Shown: piece by piece, positions 7,985-17,075 of the stretch
Numbering within the stretch: position 1 is the stretch's first letter
Layout: every line of letters starts with the position of its first letter
Assembly (NCBI GenBank): GCA_013334325.1
Contig: JAAXXT010000009.1
Location: 1 to 64,000, forward strand
Reading direction: 5' to 3'
Source: Erysipelotrichaceae bacterium
GTDB lineage: Bacteria > Bacillota_I > Bacilli_A > Erysipelotrichales > Erysipelotrichaceae
Length of the DNA stretch: 64,000 bases
Notes under the pieces: generated by a model
The model's input: the letters and a program-made list of their open reading frames with translations, nothing else
What the model was told of the DNA's origin: nothing
Database searches by the model: none
Made by a program: the position numbers and the translations under genes

Positions 7985-8911
7985 TTAGATATGACGCTTT
8001 ACAGCGGCGATGATTTCTTTTGAAGTCAAACCATATTTTTCTAATAGAGCGTTAGGTGTTCCACTTTCACCGAAGGTATCATTGATCGCAACGACCTCCA
8101 TCAAGGTAGGACACTTCGCAGCCAAGACTTCCGCTATGGCTGAACTTAATCCACCATATTTAGAGTGTTCTTCTGCCGATACGATAAGTTTCGATTTCTT
8201 AGCCAACTTAACGATGAGTTCTTCATCGAGAGGTTTGATTGTATGGATATTGACGACAGTAACTTCTACGCCTTCAGCTTTTAGAGCTTCATAAGCCAAG
8301 AGCGCTTGTTGAACCATAACACCTGTAGCGAATATGGTGATGTCTTTGCCTTCTTTTAATACGACCCCTTTACCCAACTGCCATTTATAATCAGGCGCAT
8401 TGACGGTATCGACAGCACCTCTTCCTAATCTAATATAGAATGGACCATTGATATTAGCGATGGCGTTGATGACTTGTGCAGTTTCGATGTCATCGCAAGG
8501 TTGAACCACGGTCATCCCAGGAATCCCACGCATAAGCGAAATATCTTCTATGGATTGATGAGATGCCCCATCTTCACCCAAGGTGATACCCGCATGAGTA
8601 GCACAGATCTTCACATTAAGATGAGTATATCCAATCGAGTTACGTACGATCTCATAAGCACGACCAGCCGCAAACATCGCAAAGGAAGAAGCATAGACAG
8701 TATTACCACAAGTCGCTAGACCTGCCGCAATACCCATCATATCGCATTCTGCGATCCCTACATTAAAGTGTCTAGAAGGACACACTGCTTTAGCGTCATA
8801 AGTCTTCGTTGATTTAGAAAGATCAGCATCCAAAACGATGACTTTTTCATCTCTTACGATAAGTTCAGCCAATGCTTTTCCGTAAGCTTCACGGGTTGCC
8901 ATTTTTGCCAT
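7985..8911 (-). CDS. Transketolase, C-terminal subunit
   Basis: Pyrimidine-binding plus C-terminal domains of a split transketolase (308 residues). The N-terminus MATREAYGKAL and the internal ASSFAMFAAGRAYEIVRNSI and EDGASHQSIEDI segments are typical of the pyrimidine half, including the glutamate region that contacts thiamine diphosphate. It forms the active enzyme with the N-terminal subunit encoded 1 nt upstream. The enzyme moves two-carbon ketol units in the non-oxidative pentose-phosphate pathway. Two in-frame ATGs (8911 and three codons later) share the same upstream AAGGAG site; the first is kept. Confidence 0.95.
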   Translation of the reverse strand: MAKMATREAYGKALAELIVRDEKVIVLDADLSKSTKTYDAKAVCPSRHFNVGIAECDMMGIAAGLATCGNTVYASSFAMFAAGRAYEIVRNSIGYTHLNVKICATHAGITLGEDGASHQSIEDISLMRGIPGMTVVQPCDDIETAQVINAIANINGPFYIRLGRGAVDTVNAPDYKWQLGKGVVLKEGKDITIFATGVMVQQALLAYEALKAEGVEVTVVNIHTIKPLDEELIVKLAKKSKLIVSAEEHSKYGGLSSAIAEVLAAKCPTLMEVVAINDTFGESGTPNALLEKYGLTSKEIIAAVKRHI

Positions 8912-8912
8912 A

Positions 8913-9725
8913 TTAAACGAGCTCCTTCAAGGCCGCTTCAGCCTGTTCGGGTGTCGGTGCGACACCATGCCATCCTGCTTGATTCTCCATAAAGCTAACA
9001 CCTTTTCCTTTGATCGTCTTAGCGATGATCACAGTAGGTTGTCCTTTAATGGTTCTTGCTTTCGCATAAGCATCTAAAAGTTGATTATAGTCATGGCCAT
9101 CTACGTATAAGACGTGCCATCCAAAAGCTTTGAATTTTTCATCTAAAGGTAAAGGATTCATAACCTTGGTGATGTCTCCATCGATCTGTAGACCGTTTTG
9201 ATCTAAGATGACCAAAAGATTATCTAATTTATAATGAGCTGCAGCCATCGCTGCTTCCCAAACCATACCTTCTTGGCTTTCCCCATCCCCAACCAGTGAA
9301 TAGACTCTGAAGTCTTGATTGTGGATCTTATAAGATAAAGCCATACCTACTGCGGCTGAGATCCCTTGACCTAAGGATCCAGTAGACATATCTACCCCAT
9401 CCACATAGTTCATATTAGGATGACCTTGTAGTTTAGAATTTATTTTTCTAAAGGTTAAAAGTTCTTTCTCTTCGATAAAACCTTTTTCGCATAAGACAGC
9501 GAAAAGTAAAGGAGAGGCATGTCCTTTAGATAAGACAAATTTATCTCTTACCTTATCTTTGACATTACTCTTAGTGATGTTCATTTCCTCAAAATATAAA
9601 CTGACTGCGATCTCAGTGGCTGAAAATGAACCACCGATATGACCAGACTTAGCTTCTGTAACCATCTTGATGATGTTTCTACGAACTCTTAAGGCTATTT
9701 CTTGAAGGGCTGCAATATTGCGCAT
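8913..9725 (-). CDS. Transketolase, N-terminal subunit
   Basis: Diphosphate-binding half of a split transketolase (271 residues). The thiamine-diphosphate motif starts at GDGESQEGMVWEA and ends at the LDQNG element; GHIGGSFSATEI and LSKGHASP are also conserved. The ORF track begins 10 codons earlier, but AAGGAGA lies just upstream of the ATG at 9725 (MRNIAAL), which I take as the start. It is divergent from the GH13-type gene at 9850 and transcribed together with the C-terminal subunit. Confidence 0.95.
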   Translation of the reverse strand: MRNIAALQEIALRVRRNIIKMVTEAKSGHIGGSFSATEIAVSLYFEEMNITKSNVKDKVRDKFVLSKGHASPLLFAVLCEKGFIEEKELLTFRKINSKLQGHPNMNYVDGVDMSTGSLGQGISAAVGMALSYKIHNQDFRVYSLVGDGESQEGMVWEAAMAAAHYKLDNLLVILDQNGLQIDGDITKVMNPLPLDEKFKAFGWHVLYVDGHDYNQLLDAYAKARTIKGQPTVIIAKTIKGKGVSFMENQAGWHGVAPTPEQAEAALKELV

Positions 9726-9763
9726 GGTGTTCTCCTTATAAATAATATTATACACAGGATGAA

Positions 9764-9792
9764 TTGACTTTGATACAACTGGAACAAATAAT
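9764..9792 (+). promoter_or_regulatory. Putative promoter of GH13-like gene
   Basis: TTGACT, 17 nt, AATAAT. The -35 is good (5/6), the -10 only fair. A TATGAT at 9819-9824, next to the cre site, is an alternative -10. On the other strand a TATAAT at 9746-9751 may serve the transketolase genes. Confidence 0.4.
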
Positions 9793-9804
9793 CCTATCCC
9801 TGTA

Positions 9805-9818
9805 TGTAAGCGCTTTTT
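9805..9818 (+). promoter_or_regulatory. cre site upstream of GH13-like gene
   Basis: TGTAAGCGCTTTTT agrees with the CcpA consensus at 13 of 14 positions. It lies between the proposed promoter and the ATG at 9850, a position suited to catabolite repression. Confidence 0.6.
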
Positions 9819-9849
9819 TATGATAAACTTATTGTATTAGGAGAAAATT

Positions 9850-11922
9850 ATGAGTAAAAATCTACGAAAAATCGCTGAATCCTTACATAAACAAGGCAAG
9901 GCTAATCCTGGACTAATGAATTATGCGATTCCTGATCTATGGTATAATGCCAAGAGTAAAGTAGAACACCTAAGCGTCAACGATGGTCATGTCTTAGTCA
10001 ATCCTTACTTATTCTATGAAGCGATAATAAACGATGTCTTTTTATCTAAAGATGACAAGGATCTTTCTCCTTATTATCTAGATCATAAAGTAGAAAAAAA
10101 GTTATCCAATGGAAATTGGATCAAGAAAAGCAACGTCTATTCGATGATGATAAGATCCTCTGGATCCTTCGATCATGATCGGACAGGACTTCTTGAAGCC
10201 AAGAATCTTCTTGGGTTAAAAGACACAGGAACCTTCATAAAGACCTTAGCTTATTTACCTACTTTAAAACGATTAGGAATCGATGTTTTATATCTACTTC
10301 CTATCGCTAAGTATTCTTTAAAGGATAAAAAAGGTGAATTAGGATCTCCTTATGGGGTCTCAAATTTCTATCAATTGGATCCAGGACTAAAAGATCCTAT
10401 GAGTCCAGACACTTCCGTTGAGGAAGAATTCAAAGCTTTCGTAGAAGCAGCCCATCTCTTAGACATGAAGGTCATCATCGACATCATCCCTAGAACCAAC
10501 TCTGTGAATTCAGATATGATCCTTGATCATCCTGATTGGTTCTATTGGATCGGCTTAGAAGACTTACCAGGATATAAGCCTCCGATGGCTGAAGGCTTAA
10601 AAGCTTGTTTACCTCCTAAAGTAGAATACTTTAAAGAACTCTTTAAATCACCTGAAGTCGAAGAACATCTTCATAAGTTCAAAAAGAATCCAAAAGAAGC
10701 TGATCCTAAAGCATGGGCCAAGCTTCTAAAGAATTTCGATCCTTCTAAAACAGAGATCTTAGATGCGGTACGTGAACAATTTAAATTGACCGTAGCACCT
10801 GCTTTCTCAGATCATATCAATGATCCTCAACCTGCTTGGAGCGATGTGACTTTCTTTAGGCTCTATCTGGATCATCCACTAAACTCTCAACCTTTCTTAA
10901 AAGAACTAGGGACTTTTGAACCTTATATCTTGTTTGATGTGGCGAAAAGCTCACTCAATCCTGGTAAGAAACCCAATAAAGAACTATGGGATATGCTTTC
11001 TGGGATCATTCCTTTCTATCAAGCGAATTTCGGAATAGATGGGGCTCGTATCGATATGGGACACGCTTTACCTGCAGAACTCATCAATATGATCATATCC
11101 AAGGCCAGAGACATCGATTCTAACTTCTGTTTCATCGCTGAAGAACTCGATCCAGTAAACGCAAAAGCTTCCATTGAGAAGGGCTACAATATGATCATCG
11201 GAAATGGTTTCATGATGGAACCTAGAGTTGATCAAGGTAGCTTCAATGAATTCGTCTATTCCGCCAAAGACTTAGCTTCTCCTGTCTTTGCGTGTGGTGA
11301 AACCCACGATACACCACGACTTGCGAATCGTAAAGGCCAAGAAGTCTTAAGTAAGATGTTGAGCATCTTCAACCTCTTTATCCCAAATACAGTACCTTTC
11401 CTAAACTCAGGTCAAGAAGTCTATGAGAAACAACTCATGAATACAGGCTTGGATACTTCTCCAGAAGATGTCTTGGCTTTACCTGAAACTGATCCTTTGT
11501 TTAAGAAGTTGGCTCTGTTTGATGCCTATGCTTTCCATTATCTACATCCTAAACGTTGGGAATTGATTGAAGTCCTAGAAGAAGCCAACACCATTCGTAA
11601 AGGCATCCTTAGTGAAATCATCGATCTTAAGAAATCATCTTATCTAGGTTTCGGAGCTCCTTGGGATACCGCAGCTGGTGTCGCCTATGAAAGCAAAGAC
11701 AAGGTCACCTTGATCATCGCTAACACAGATTGTTTCAACGATAAGCAACATCAGATCCGTTGTGCTACCTTACCTGAAAGATTCCTAAAAGAAGACGCCA
11801 TCGCTAAACAGATCTTCTCATCTGAAAAGGTTGAGCAATTACCTGTCGTTATGGATTTCGCCAATAACCTTTGGGTCCAATTCAAAAAAGGCGAAGTTAA
11901 GATCTTCGAGATTACTTTATAA
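9850..11922 (+). CDS. GH13-superfamily protein of unassigned subfamily
   Basis: A 690-residue cytoplasmic alpha-amylase-family protein with AGGAG before its ATG. Catalytic motifs are visible: GIDGARID (nucleophile Asp402, preceding Arg400), FIAEEL (acid/base Glu431) and GETHDTPR (His486-Asp487). The early barrel segment VLYLLPIAKY followed by GSPYGVSNFYQLDP is also GH13-like. Region I, normally DxxxNH, reads DIIPRTN, so the usual Asn-His pair is missing, as happens in some glucan phosphate-transferring GH13 members. A long insertion (about residues 230-330) separates region I from region II. No signal peptide. It is the only plus-strand gene in the first half of the glucan region. Reaction unknown: hydrolase, transglycosylase or GlgE-like are possible. 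Confidence 0.7.
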   Translation: MSKNLRKIAESLHKQGKANPGLMNYAIPDLWYNAKSKVEHLSVNDGHVLVNPYLFYEAIINDVFLSKDDKDLSPYYLDHKVEKKLSNGNWIKKSNVYSMMIRSSGSFDHDRTGLLEAKNLLGLKDTGTFIKTLAYLPTLKRLGIDVLYLLPIAKYSLKDKKGELGSPYGVSNFYQLDPGLKDPMSPDTSVEEEFKAFVEAAHLLDMKVIIDIIPRTNSVNSDMILDHPDWFYWIGLEDLPGYKPPMAEGLKACLPPKVEYFKELFKSPEVEEHLHKFKKNPKEADPKAWAKLLKNFDPSKTEILDAVREQFKLTVAPAFSDHINDPQPAWSDVTFFRLYLDHPLNSQPFLKELGTFEPYILFDVAKSSLNPGKKPNKELWDMLSGIIPFYQANFGIDGARIDMGHALPAELINMIISKARDIDSNFCFIAEELDPVNAKASIEKGYNMIIGNGFMMEPRVDQGSFNEFVYSAKDLASPVFACGETHDTPRLANRKGQEVLSKMLSIFNLFIPNTVPFLNSGQEVYEKQLMNTGLDTSPEDVLALPETDPLFKKLALFDAYAFHYLHPKRWELIEVLEEANTIRKGILSEIIDLKKSSYLGFGAPWDTAAGVAYESKDKVTLIIANTDCFNDKQHQIRCATLPERFLKEDAIAKQIFSSEKVEQLPVVMDFANNLWVQFKKGEVKIFEITL

Positions 11923-11925
11923 AAC

Positions 11926-11952
11926 AAACGCATGAACTTAGTTCATGCGTTT
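11926..11952. terminator. Bidirectional terminator between convergent genes
   Basis: AAACGCATGAAC / GTTCATGCGTTT, a 12-bp stem with a 3-nt loop, A-tract on one side and T-tract on the other. It ends both the GH13-like gene and the CotH-like gene. Confidence 0.88.
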
Positions 11953-13404
11953 TTATTGACACTCTGTCGTAGGCATTCTCATATTCTTTACTTTATAAGT
12001 CTGAACACAATAGTAGATTCTTACCCCATCAGGTAGACCCATAGGTTTCGCATAGGTCCTTGTCTTAGATCTCGAGGCATCCTCGTGATAGAGCTTATAG
12101 GCCATTTGATACGCTTTAAGATACTTAGGATAAGTAAATACAGTAGTGACCTGTTGATTGAGTGTTTCCAAATAAGCTGAGACAAAAGGATCATAGGTCG
12201 ATAAGATGGTCTTGGATAATAATGGTACGATATCTACTACCCCATTGGATGAATACTTATCTAGAGGTAAGATACTCTTCATTTCTTGCCCATCAGGATT
12301 CCAATCCGTTATACCTAGACCTTTATCCAAGTCTGTCGGCAGAAAATTCAGTTTTGGTGATTTCGATGAATCGAAATATAGATAATAATTATTGGCGTTG
12401 TATCTTATGTCATCAGGATTCCCAAACAGATAATTCATCGCATTGAACTTCATAAATTCATCGAGATTTACACTCTCATTAAGATAATCATATAGCGACT
12501 TATCTGATTTGGTTTGATAGGTCTTGATGAAATCTCTTAGATCAGAACCATGATTGGTGTCTTCATTGGTTTTAATGTCATAGGGAGGGAAATAATTCTG
12601 TTCTTCTTTTTTGACGCCGAAATAGAGTGGTGTCGTTCCAGTCATATTGGCAGGAACCATCTGCCAGAGCGCTTTATATAGATTGCCTGTTTGATCATCT
12701 TTAGAATATCTCTTTTGTAGAAATTCATCGTCTACAGGTTCAATCATCGTCATGACCCCTTGATCGATCTCTTTCCCATCGATGGAGAAGATCACATGAA
12801 CCAAGCTCGCTTTAGAACTTGGGATTCCCGCATCTTCATACAGTTGATACCCATAAGATTCAGTGATGTAGGGATCCGTTGTATCCTTACTCCAGACAGA
12901 GGTCCTATTCCACTTTAAGACAAGATTCTCTAATCCATAGAGATCTCTTTTTTTACGTGCCTTATAGTATTCGGAATCAACTTTTAAATCAAAGGTCTCA
13001 TCGAAAGAAACTCTCCAATGAAGAGAATTCATCGAATAACCATCATATTGGATCAAGTATCGAGAAAAGACATTCCCGTGGGTCCTTAATCCAACCTCAT
13101 TGATTCTTATCTTTTCTTTCCCATCTTCGCGATAGATAAAATTAGCGCTCACATAGGAGCTGATCCGATAGTTTCCATATTTCTCAAAGACTTTATTCAT
13201 ATCGACATCGAGTTGATCAAGGCTTTTTGCCTTTACTTCGATTACGATCTCATGATAAATAGATGGATCGAAAAAATCGAAGTAGTCTTGGCTTGCGGTT
13301 ACTCCGTTTTTAACGATGTTTTCTTTATTTAGGATGGTAGCCCCTGAAGTACAGGCACTTAGAAATAAACTAAGTGCCCATATCAGGATGAATTTTTGTT
13401 TCAT
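11953..13404 (-). CDS. CotH-kinase-domain lipoprotein
   Basis: A 483-residue lipoprotein (signal peptide with lipobox LSAC, Cys18) carrying a CotH-like atypical kinase domain. Visible family features are GLRTHGN (nucleotide-loop region), LENLVLKWN (candidate ATP-binding Lys), the MNYLFGNPDDIRYNANNYYLY catalytic-loop region and FLPTDLDKG (metal-binding Asp, DFG-like). In Bacillus CotH phosphorylates spore-coat proteins; here it is extracytoplasmic and its start overlaps the stop of a cytoplasmic GH13 gene as ATGA, in a glucan-use cluster with no sporulation gene. Its substrate may be an exported protein or a glycan. The domain call is confident; the role is not known. Confidence 0.82.
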   Translation of the reverse strand: MKQKFILIWALSLFLSACTSGATILNKENIVKNGVTASQDYFDFFDPSIYHEIVIEVKAKSLDQLDVDMNKVFEKYGNYRISSYVSANFIYREDGKEKIRINEVGLRTHGNVFSRYLIQYDGYSMNSLHWRVSFDETFDLKVDSEYYKARKKRDLYGLENLVLKWNRTSVWSKDTTDPYITESYGYQLYEDAGIPSSKASLVHVIFSIDGKEIDQGVMTMIEPVDDEFLQKRYSKDDQTGNLYKALWQMVPANMTGTTPLYFGVKKEEQNYFPPYDIKTNEDTNHGSDLRDFIKTYQTKSDKSLYDYLNESVNLDEFMKFNAMNYLFGNPDDIRYNANNYYLYFDSSKSPKLNFLPTDLDKGLGITDWNPDGQEMKSILPLDKYSSNGVVDIVPLLSKTILSTYDPFVSAYLETLNQQVTTVFTYPKYLKAYQMAYKLYHEDASRSKTRTYAKPMGLPDGVRIYYCVQTYKVKNMRMPTTECQ

Positions 13405-14684
13405 TTTTTAGGGATAGAGAAAATGATTGGGCGATTGCTTAGAGACAACACCCCATGACGGATCTCAACTTGTTCATTTGTTAATGAGTGTGTATAGATG
13501 CCTTCAGGTAAGCTCACATTAATGACGCCTGTTTCCATGCCTACATTAAAGATGCCTACTCGAATTTCTTCTTTATTCTCATATTCAAAATGAAGGATAT
13601 CTTTTTTGTGTGAAACGATTTTATAGTGATCATCTTGAGCGAATATCGGATCTTTCTTCATTTTCGCTAAAGCTTTTATCATTTTAACCATCTCAGGATC
13701 AAGCTTGGTCCAATCAACTGGATCTTTCTCAAATAATCGAGGTAAATGATCCGTACCTGTTTCTACACCGAAGTGTAGGAAAGCGATGCCTTTGGCGAAG
13801 AAACAATAACCCAACCAATTCATCGTCTTATCATAGGATTGGGTAAAGAAACGTATCCTCGCATTGTCATGATTTTCGACGTTTCTCGCTTTGACATAGT
13901 TCTTCGGATAAATGATCTCTTGTAAACGATATCGATTTCTTAGTTCTTCTAAGGGGTGTTCACCTTTGAGATAACCTAAGAATTTTTCTTGATTGTCATA
14001 GTCGTATTCTAAATCGAAGTATTTATAAACTTCAGAATCGCTTAAGCAAGTATAGCCTTCATAACGTAAGAAACTTAAGAACCAAGGATCTACGCTTTCC
14101 GCTAAGAAGGTAAGCTGTGGATTAACCCTTTTGAGTTTAGGAAAAGCAAACTGATAAAAAACTTCTGGGATCATAGGGGCGACATCAAATCTGAATCCAT
14201 CGACACCTAGATCGACCCAATACAATAACGCATCCGTTAATAATTCTATTAATTTAGGATTATTATCGAATTCAAAATCAGCGATGTCTGTCCAATCCCC
14301 GATCTTATTGGTGAGATGTCCATCTTTCCAATGATAGAATTCAGGATGTTCCTTGACCCAAGGATGATCAGGTGCAGTATGATGATAGACCACGTCCAGC
14401 ATCAATCTCATGCCTCTACTATGGGTTTCTTTTACGAGTTTCTTGAAGTCTTCTAAAGTACCTAGATCTTCTGAGATACCTTTATAGTCTCTGATCGCAT
14501 AAGGTGATCCATAGACCCCTTTTCTTTCTTTGATCCCAATTGGATGAATGGGTAAAAGATATAGGATATCTGTACCTAAGTCCTTTATACGATCAAGATC
14601 CTTGATGAGGGCATTAAACGTTCCTTCTTCAGAATAGTTTCTTACGAAGACCTGATAGATGAATTGATTACGGTATTTTTGCAT
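13401..14684 (-). CDS. Cytoplasmic alpha-amylase-family (GH13) enzyme
   Basis: A 427-residue GH13 enzyme without signal peptide. All four conserved regions are intact: DVVYHHT, GFRFDVAPM (nucleophile Asp), FLAESVD (acid/base Glu) and VENHDNAR (third Asp). The short length leaves little beyond the barrel and a small C-terminal beta domain. It follows the lipoprotein amylase by 14 nt and overlaps the CotH-like gene, so it belongs to the malE-malF-malG-amylase operon. Likely acts on imported maltodextrins; whether it hydrolyses or transglycosylates cannot be told. Confidence 0.88.
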   Translation of the reverse strand: MQKYRNQFIYQVFVRNYSEEGTFNALIKDLDRIKDLGTDILYLLPIHPIGIKERKGVYGSPYAIRDYKGISEDLGTLEDFKKLVKETHSRGMRLMLDVVYHHTAPDHPWVKEHPEFYHWKDGHLTNKIGDWTDIADFEFDNNPKLIELLTDALLYWVDLGVDGFRFDVAPMIPEVFYQFAFPKLKRVNPQLTFLAESVDPWFLSFLRYEGYTCLSDSEVYKYFDLEYDYDNQEKFLGYLKGEHPLEELRNRYRLQEIIYPKNYVKARNVENHDNARIRFFTQSYDKTMNWLGYCFFAKGIAFLHFGVETGTDHLPRLFEKDPVDWTKLDPEMVKMIKALAKMKKDPIFAQDDHYKIVSHKKDILHFEYENKEEIRVGIFNVGMETGVINVSLPEGIYTHSLTNEQVEIRHGVLSLSNRPIIFSIPKK

Positions 14685-14698
14685 GTTTTTTCTCTTTA

Positions 14699-16222
14699 CT
14701 ATTTTAACATCAACACAACGCTATTGTAGGCACCTACACTTAGTTTTCCACCACTAATTTTTGCCGGGCTTTGCTTATAATTATAGATTTGATCCGCAAT
14801 CTTGTAATCTGAAAAGTCGTACTCCAGTGTTTTTTTCGTTTCGCTCAAATTGTGGATAACAATAATGGATTCTGTCGCACTACTTGATTTGACAGCATAG
14901 ATTTCCGAACCAACATCCAAAGCTTCGACAGTCCCCTCAGTAATCAAATCATAACTGTTTTTAATGGAGATGACGCGTCGGTAATGCGATAACAGGGAAT
15001 TGCTATCTACTATCGCTTGGGCGACACCCGCTTTGTAAACCCAAACATAATCAGCCCCAGAAGGACCAATCGTTTGGCCGGTCTTATCTTTGATGTCCCA
15101 AATCATTGGAAGACGTTTATTCTCATCTTTTCCACTACCTCGTAGGCTAATTTCTTCTCCGTAATAGATAAAAGATCTACCTGGCATGAGTAAATATATA
15201 GATGCCATTAGTTTGCTTTTGTACAAATCTTTTTCTGAAAAATATGCTGCGCTTCTGCCTTGATCATGGTTCGATAAGAAAATTGCATCGATAACATCAG
15301 GGTTGGCTATTCTGGCATTATTGAGATAGCTGACAACCGTGGTAGCCAATTCACTGCCGGCAGAGTTTCGTATGCTTGAGGCGATTTTTCCCTCTGGTTG
15401 AGAAAATTGGAAATGGAATAAACTATCAATTTCAGAACCATAAAGACTCATAATGGTGTCATCTGTTGTCCAAGCTTCACCTACTATGTAAGCATCCGAT
15501 TTTATTTCCTTTATTGATTGTGATAACCAAGACAAAAATAGTCTATTTTTTTCTACATCACCTGTAAAAAATGAAGTTACTGCATCAAGTCTAAAACCTT
15601 TGACTCCTTTGTTTAACCAAAATGAAATTATTTGCTTAAGTTCATTCTTAACATTTTCACTTTCAAGATTCAAATCAGGCATTCCACTCCAAAACCGAGC
15701 TTCATAGAAGTAACCCTTACCCAAGGCAGAATAACCTGACTTCGCTTCCTTAGTAAAATTATAGTAGTCACAATATGATTCGGGGAGATCACAAGTTCCA
15801 TTCAAAATATTCTTTTTCGCTTCTACAAACCAAGGATGATTAACCGATGTATGATTCACAACCAAATCAATAATTATATCTATATCCATTGATGTAGCTC
15901 TTGATACTAATTTCGTGAAGTCATCAAGAGTTCCATATTTAGGATCAATATCATAGTAATTTGTCACATCATACTTATGATATGTAGGCGAGGGCATAAT
16001 TGGCATTAACCACAGACCACCTATCCCCATTGATTGGATATAGTTCAACTTCTCTGTGACTCCATTGATATCACCTAAACCATCTCCGTTGGTGTCATAA
16101 AAAGACCCAACGAAGATTTCGTAGTAAACATAATTCTTATCAGACTGAACGATGGTGATTTTAGAACTTGTACAACCGAAAAGCAAAAAGCAAGACAATA
16201 CTAATAAAATTTTGTTTTTCAT
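14699..16222 (-). CDS. Lipoprotein alpha-amylase (GH13)
   Basis: A 507-residue surface-anchored amylase. The true start is the ATG at 16222 (MKNKILLVLSCFLLFGC), giving a signal peptide with lipobox LFGC; the ORF-track start lies inside malG and lacks sense. The domain shows FYDTNGDGLGDINGV (calcium-site segment near the barrel start), region I DLVVNHTS, region II GFRLDAVTSF, region III IVGEAWT and region IV LSNHDQGR. It is placed 1 nt after the malG stop codon, so it should be made together with the permease and release oligosaccharides at the cell surface for that transporter. Catalytic residues are complete. Confidence 0.92.
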   Translation of the reverse strand: MKNKILLVLSCFLLFGCTSSKITIVQSDKNYVYYEIFVGSFYDTNGDGLGDINGVTEKLNYIQSMGIGGLWLMPIMPSPTYHKYDVTNYYDIDPKYGTLDDFTKLVSRATSMDIDIIIDLVVNHTSVNHPWFVEAKKNILNGTCDLPESYCDYYNFTKEAKSGYSALGKGYFYEARFWSGMPDLNLESENVKNELKQIISFWLNKGVKGFRLDAVTSFFTGDVEKNRLFLSWLSQSIKEIKSDAYIVGEAWTTDDTIMSLYGSEIDSLFHFQFSQPEGKIASSIRNSAGSELATTVVSYLNNARIANPDVIDAIFLSNHDQGRSAAYFSEKDLYKSKLMASIYLLMPGRSFIYYGEEISLRGSGKDENKRLPMIWDIKDKTGQTIGPSGADYVWVYKAGVAQAIVDSNSLLSHYRRVISIKNSYDLITEGTVEALDVGSEIYAVKSSSATESIIVIHNLSETKKTLEYDFSDYKIADQIYNYKQSPAKISGGKLSVGAYNSVVLMLK

Positions 16223-16223
16223 G

Positions 16224-17075
16224 TTAGCCTTTAGTTGAACCACCAGTGATTCCACTGACGTAGAATTTTTGCATATAAATAAAGAGAATTGATATTGGAA
16301 TAGCAATCAGAACTGCCCCAGCAGCAAATCGAGTAAAATACATGAAAATATTTTCTCTTGATAGCATCCTATATAGACCTAATGCTACTGTATAATTTTG
16401 GTAGTTATCTTTCATAATTACGCTGACAAAAATAAAATCCATCCATGGACCCATAAATGACATTAGGATCGTATAAATGACTATTGGTTTCGACAATGGA
16501 AGTGTTATTTTCCAGAAAATCGTATTTTTATTTGCACCATCGAGCATTGCAGATTCATCAATTGCCTTTGGTATCGTATCAAAGAACCCCTTTGAAATAT
16601 AATATCCCATTGCGGCTCCTCCTGAGTAAACCAACACTAATGCAAATAAAGTTTGAGTTAATCCAAAGGATTTCAATATATGATAAATAGCAATCATTGC
16701 CATAAATCCTGGAAACATACCGAGAATCAATGCTATATTCATCATTGGTTTTCTCATTTTAAATCTTAAGCGGCTCAATGCATAACTTGTCATAAGTACT
16801 AATATTGTAGATACAGCTGCGGTGCAAATCGCAACAATGAGTGTATTTAAAAACCATCTTGGATAGTTGAATAATGATGTATCAGTAAATAACTTGATAT
16901 AGTTATCAAAAGTATACGATTTTGGCAATATATAAGAAGTATATGACCCTGGTTCCTTTCTAAAGGAAATCAAAACTAGCCAAAATATAGGTAAGATCCA
17001 AACAAATGATAAAATTCCGAGAATGGAATGTATAAACCCGTTGGCTATTCTTTCCTGCGTTCTCATGTTTTTCAT
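16224..17075 (-). CDS. malG: Maltodextrin ABC permease, MalG type
   Basis: Inner-membrane subunit of 283 residues with six predicted helices. The EAA loop that docks to the ATPase reads AIDESAMLDGANKNTIFWKI at about residues 170-190, and the C-terminal GGSTKG is also MalG-like. It overlaps malF by ATGA and is followed after 1 nt by the lipoprotein amylase, fixing its role in alpha-glucan import. Ile codons here use ATA and ATT more freely than in flanking glucan genes such as 13401-14684. Confidence 0.92.
   Translation of the reverse strand: MKNMRTQERIANGFIHSILGILSFVWILPIFWLVLISFRKEPGSYTSYILPKSYTFDNYIKLFTDTSLFNYPRWFLNTLIVAICTAAVSTILVLMTSYALSRLRFKMRKPMMNIALILGMFPGFMAMIAIYHILKSFGLTQTLFALVLVYSGGAAMGYYISKGFFDTIPKAIDESAMLDGANKNTIFWKITLPLSKPIVIYTILMSFMGPWMDFIFVSVIMKDNYQNYTVALGLYRMLSRENIFMYFTRFAAGAVLIAIPISILFIYMQKFYVSGITGGSTKG

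Noticed and set aside
12162-12446. Plus-strand ORFs inside the CotH-like gene (and similar antisense ORFs elsewhere).
   Set aside because: They lack ribosome binding sites and recognisable domains and lie opposite strongly supported genes.
16223-16306. 28-residue N-terminal extension of the lipoprotein amylase.
   Set aside because: It overlaps malG and would bury the signal peptide; the ATG at 16222 gives a standard lipoprotein signal.
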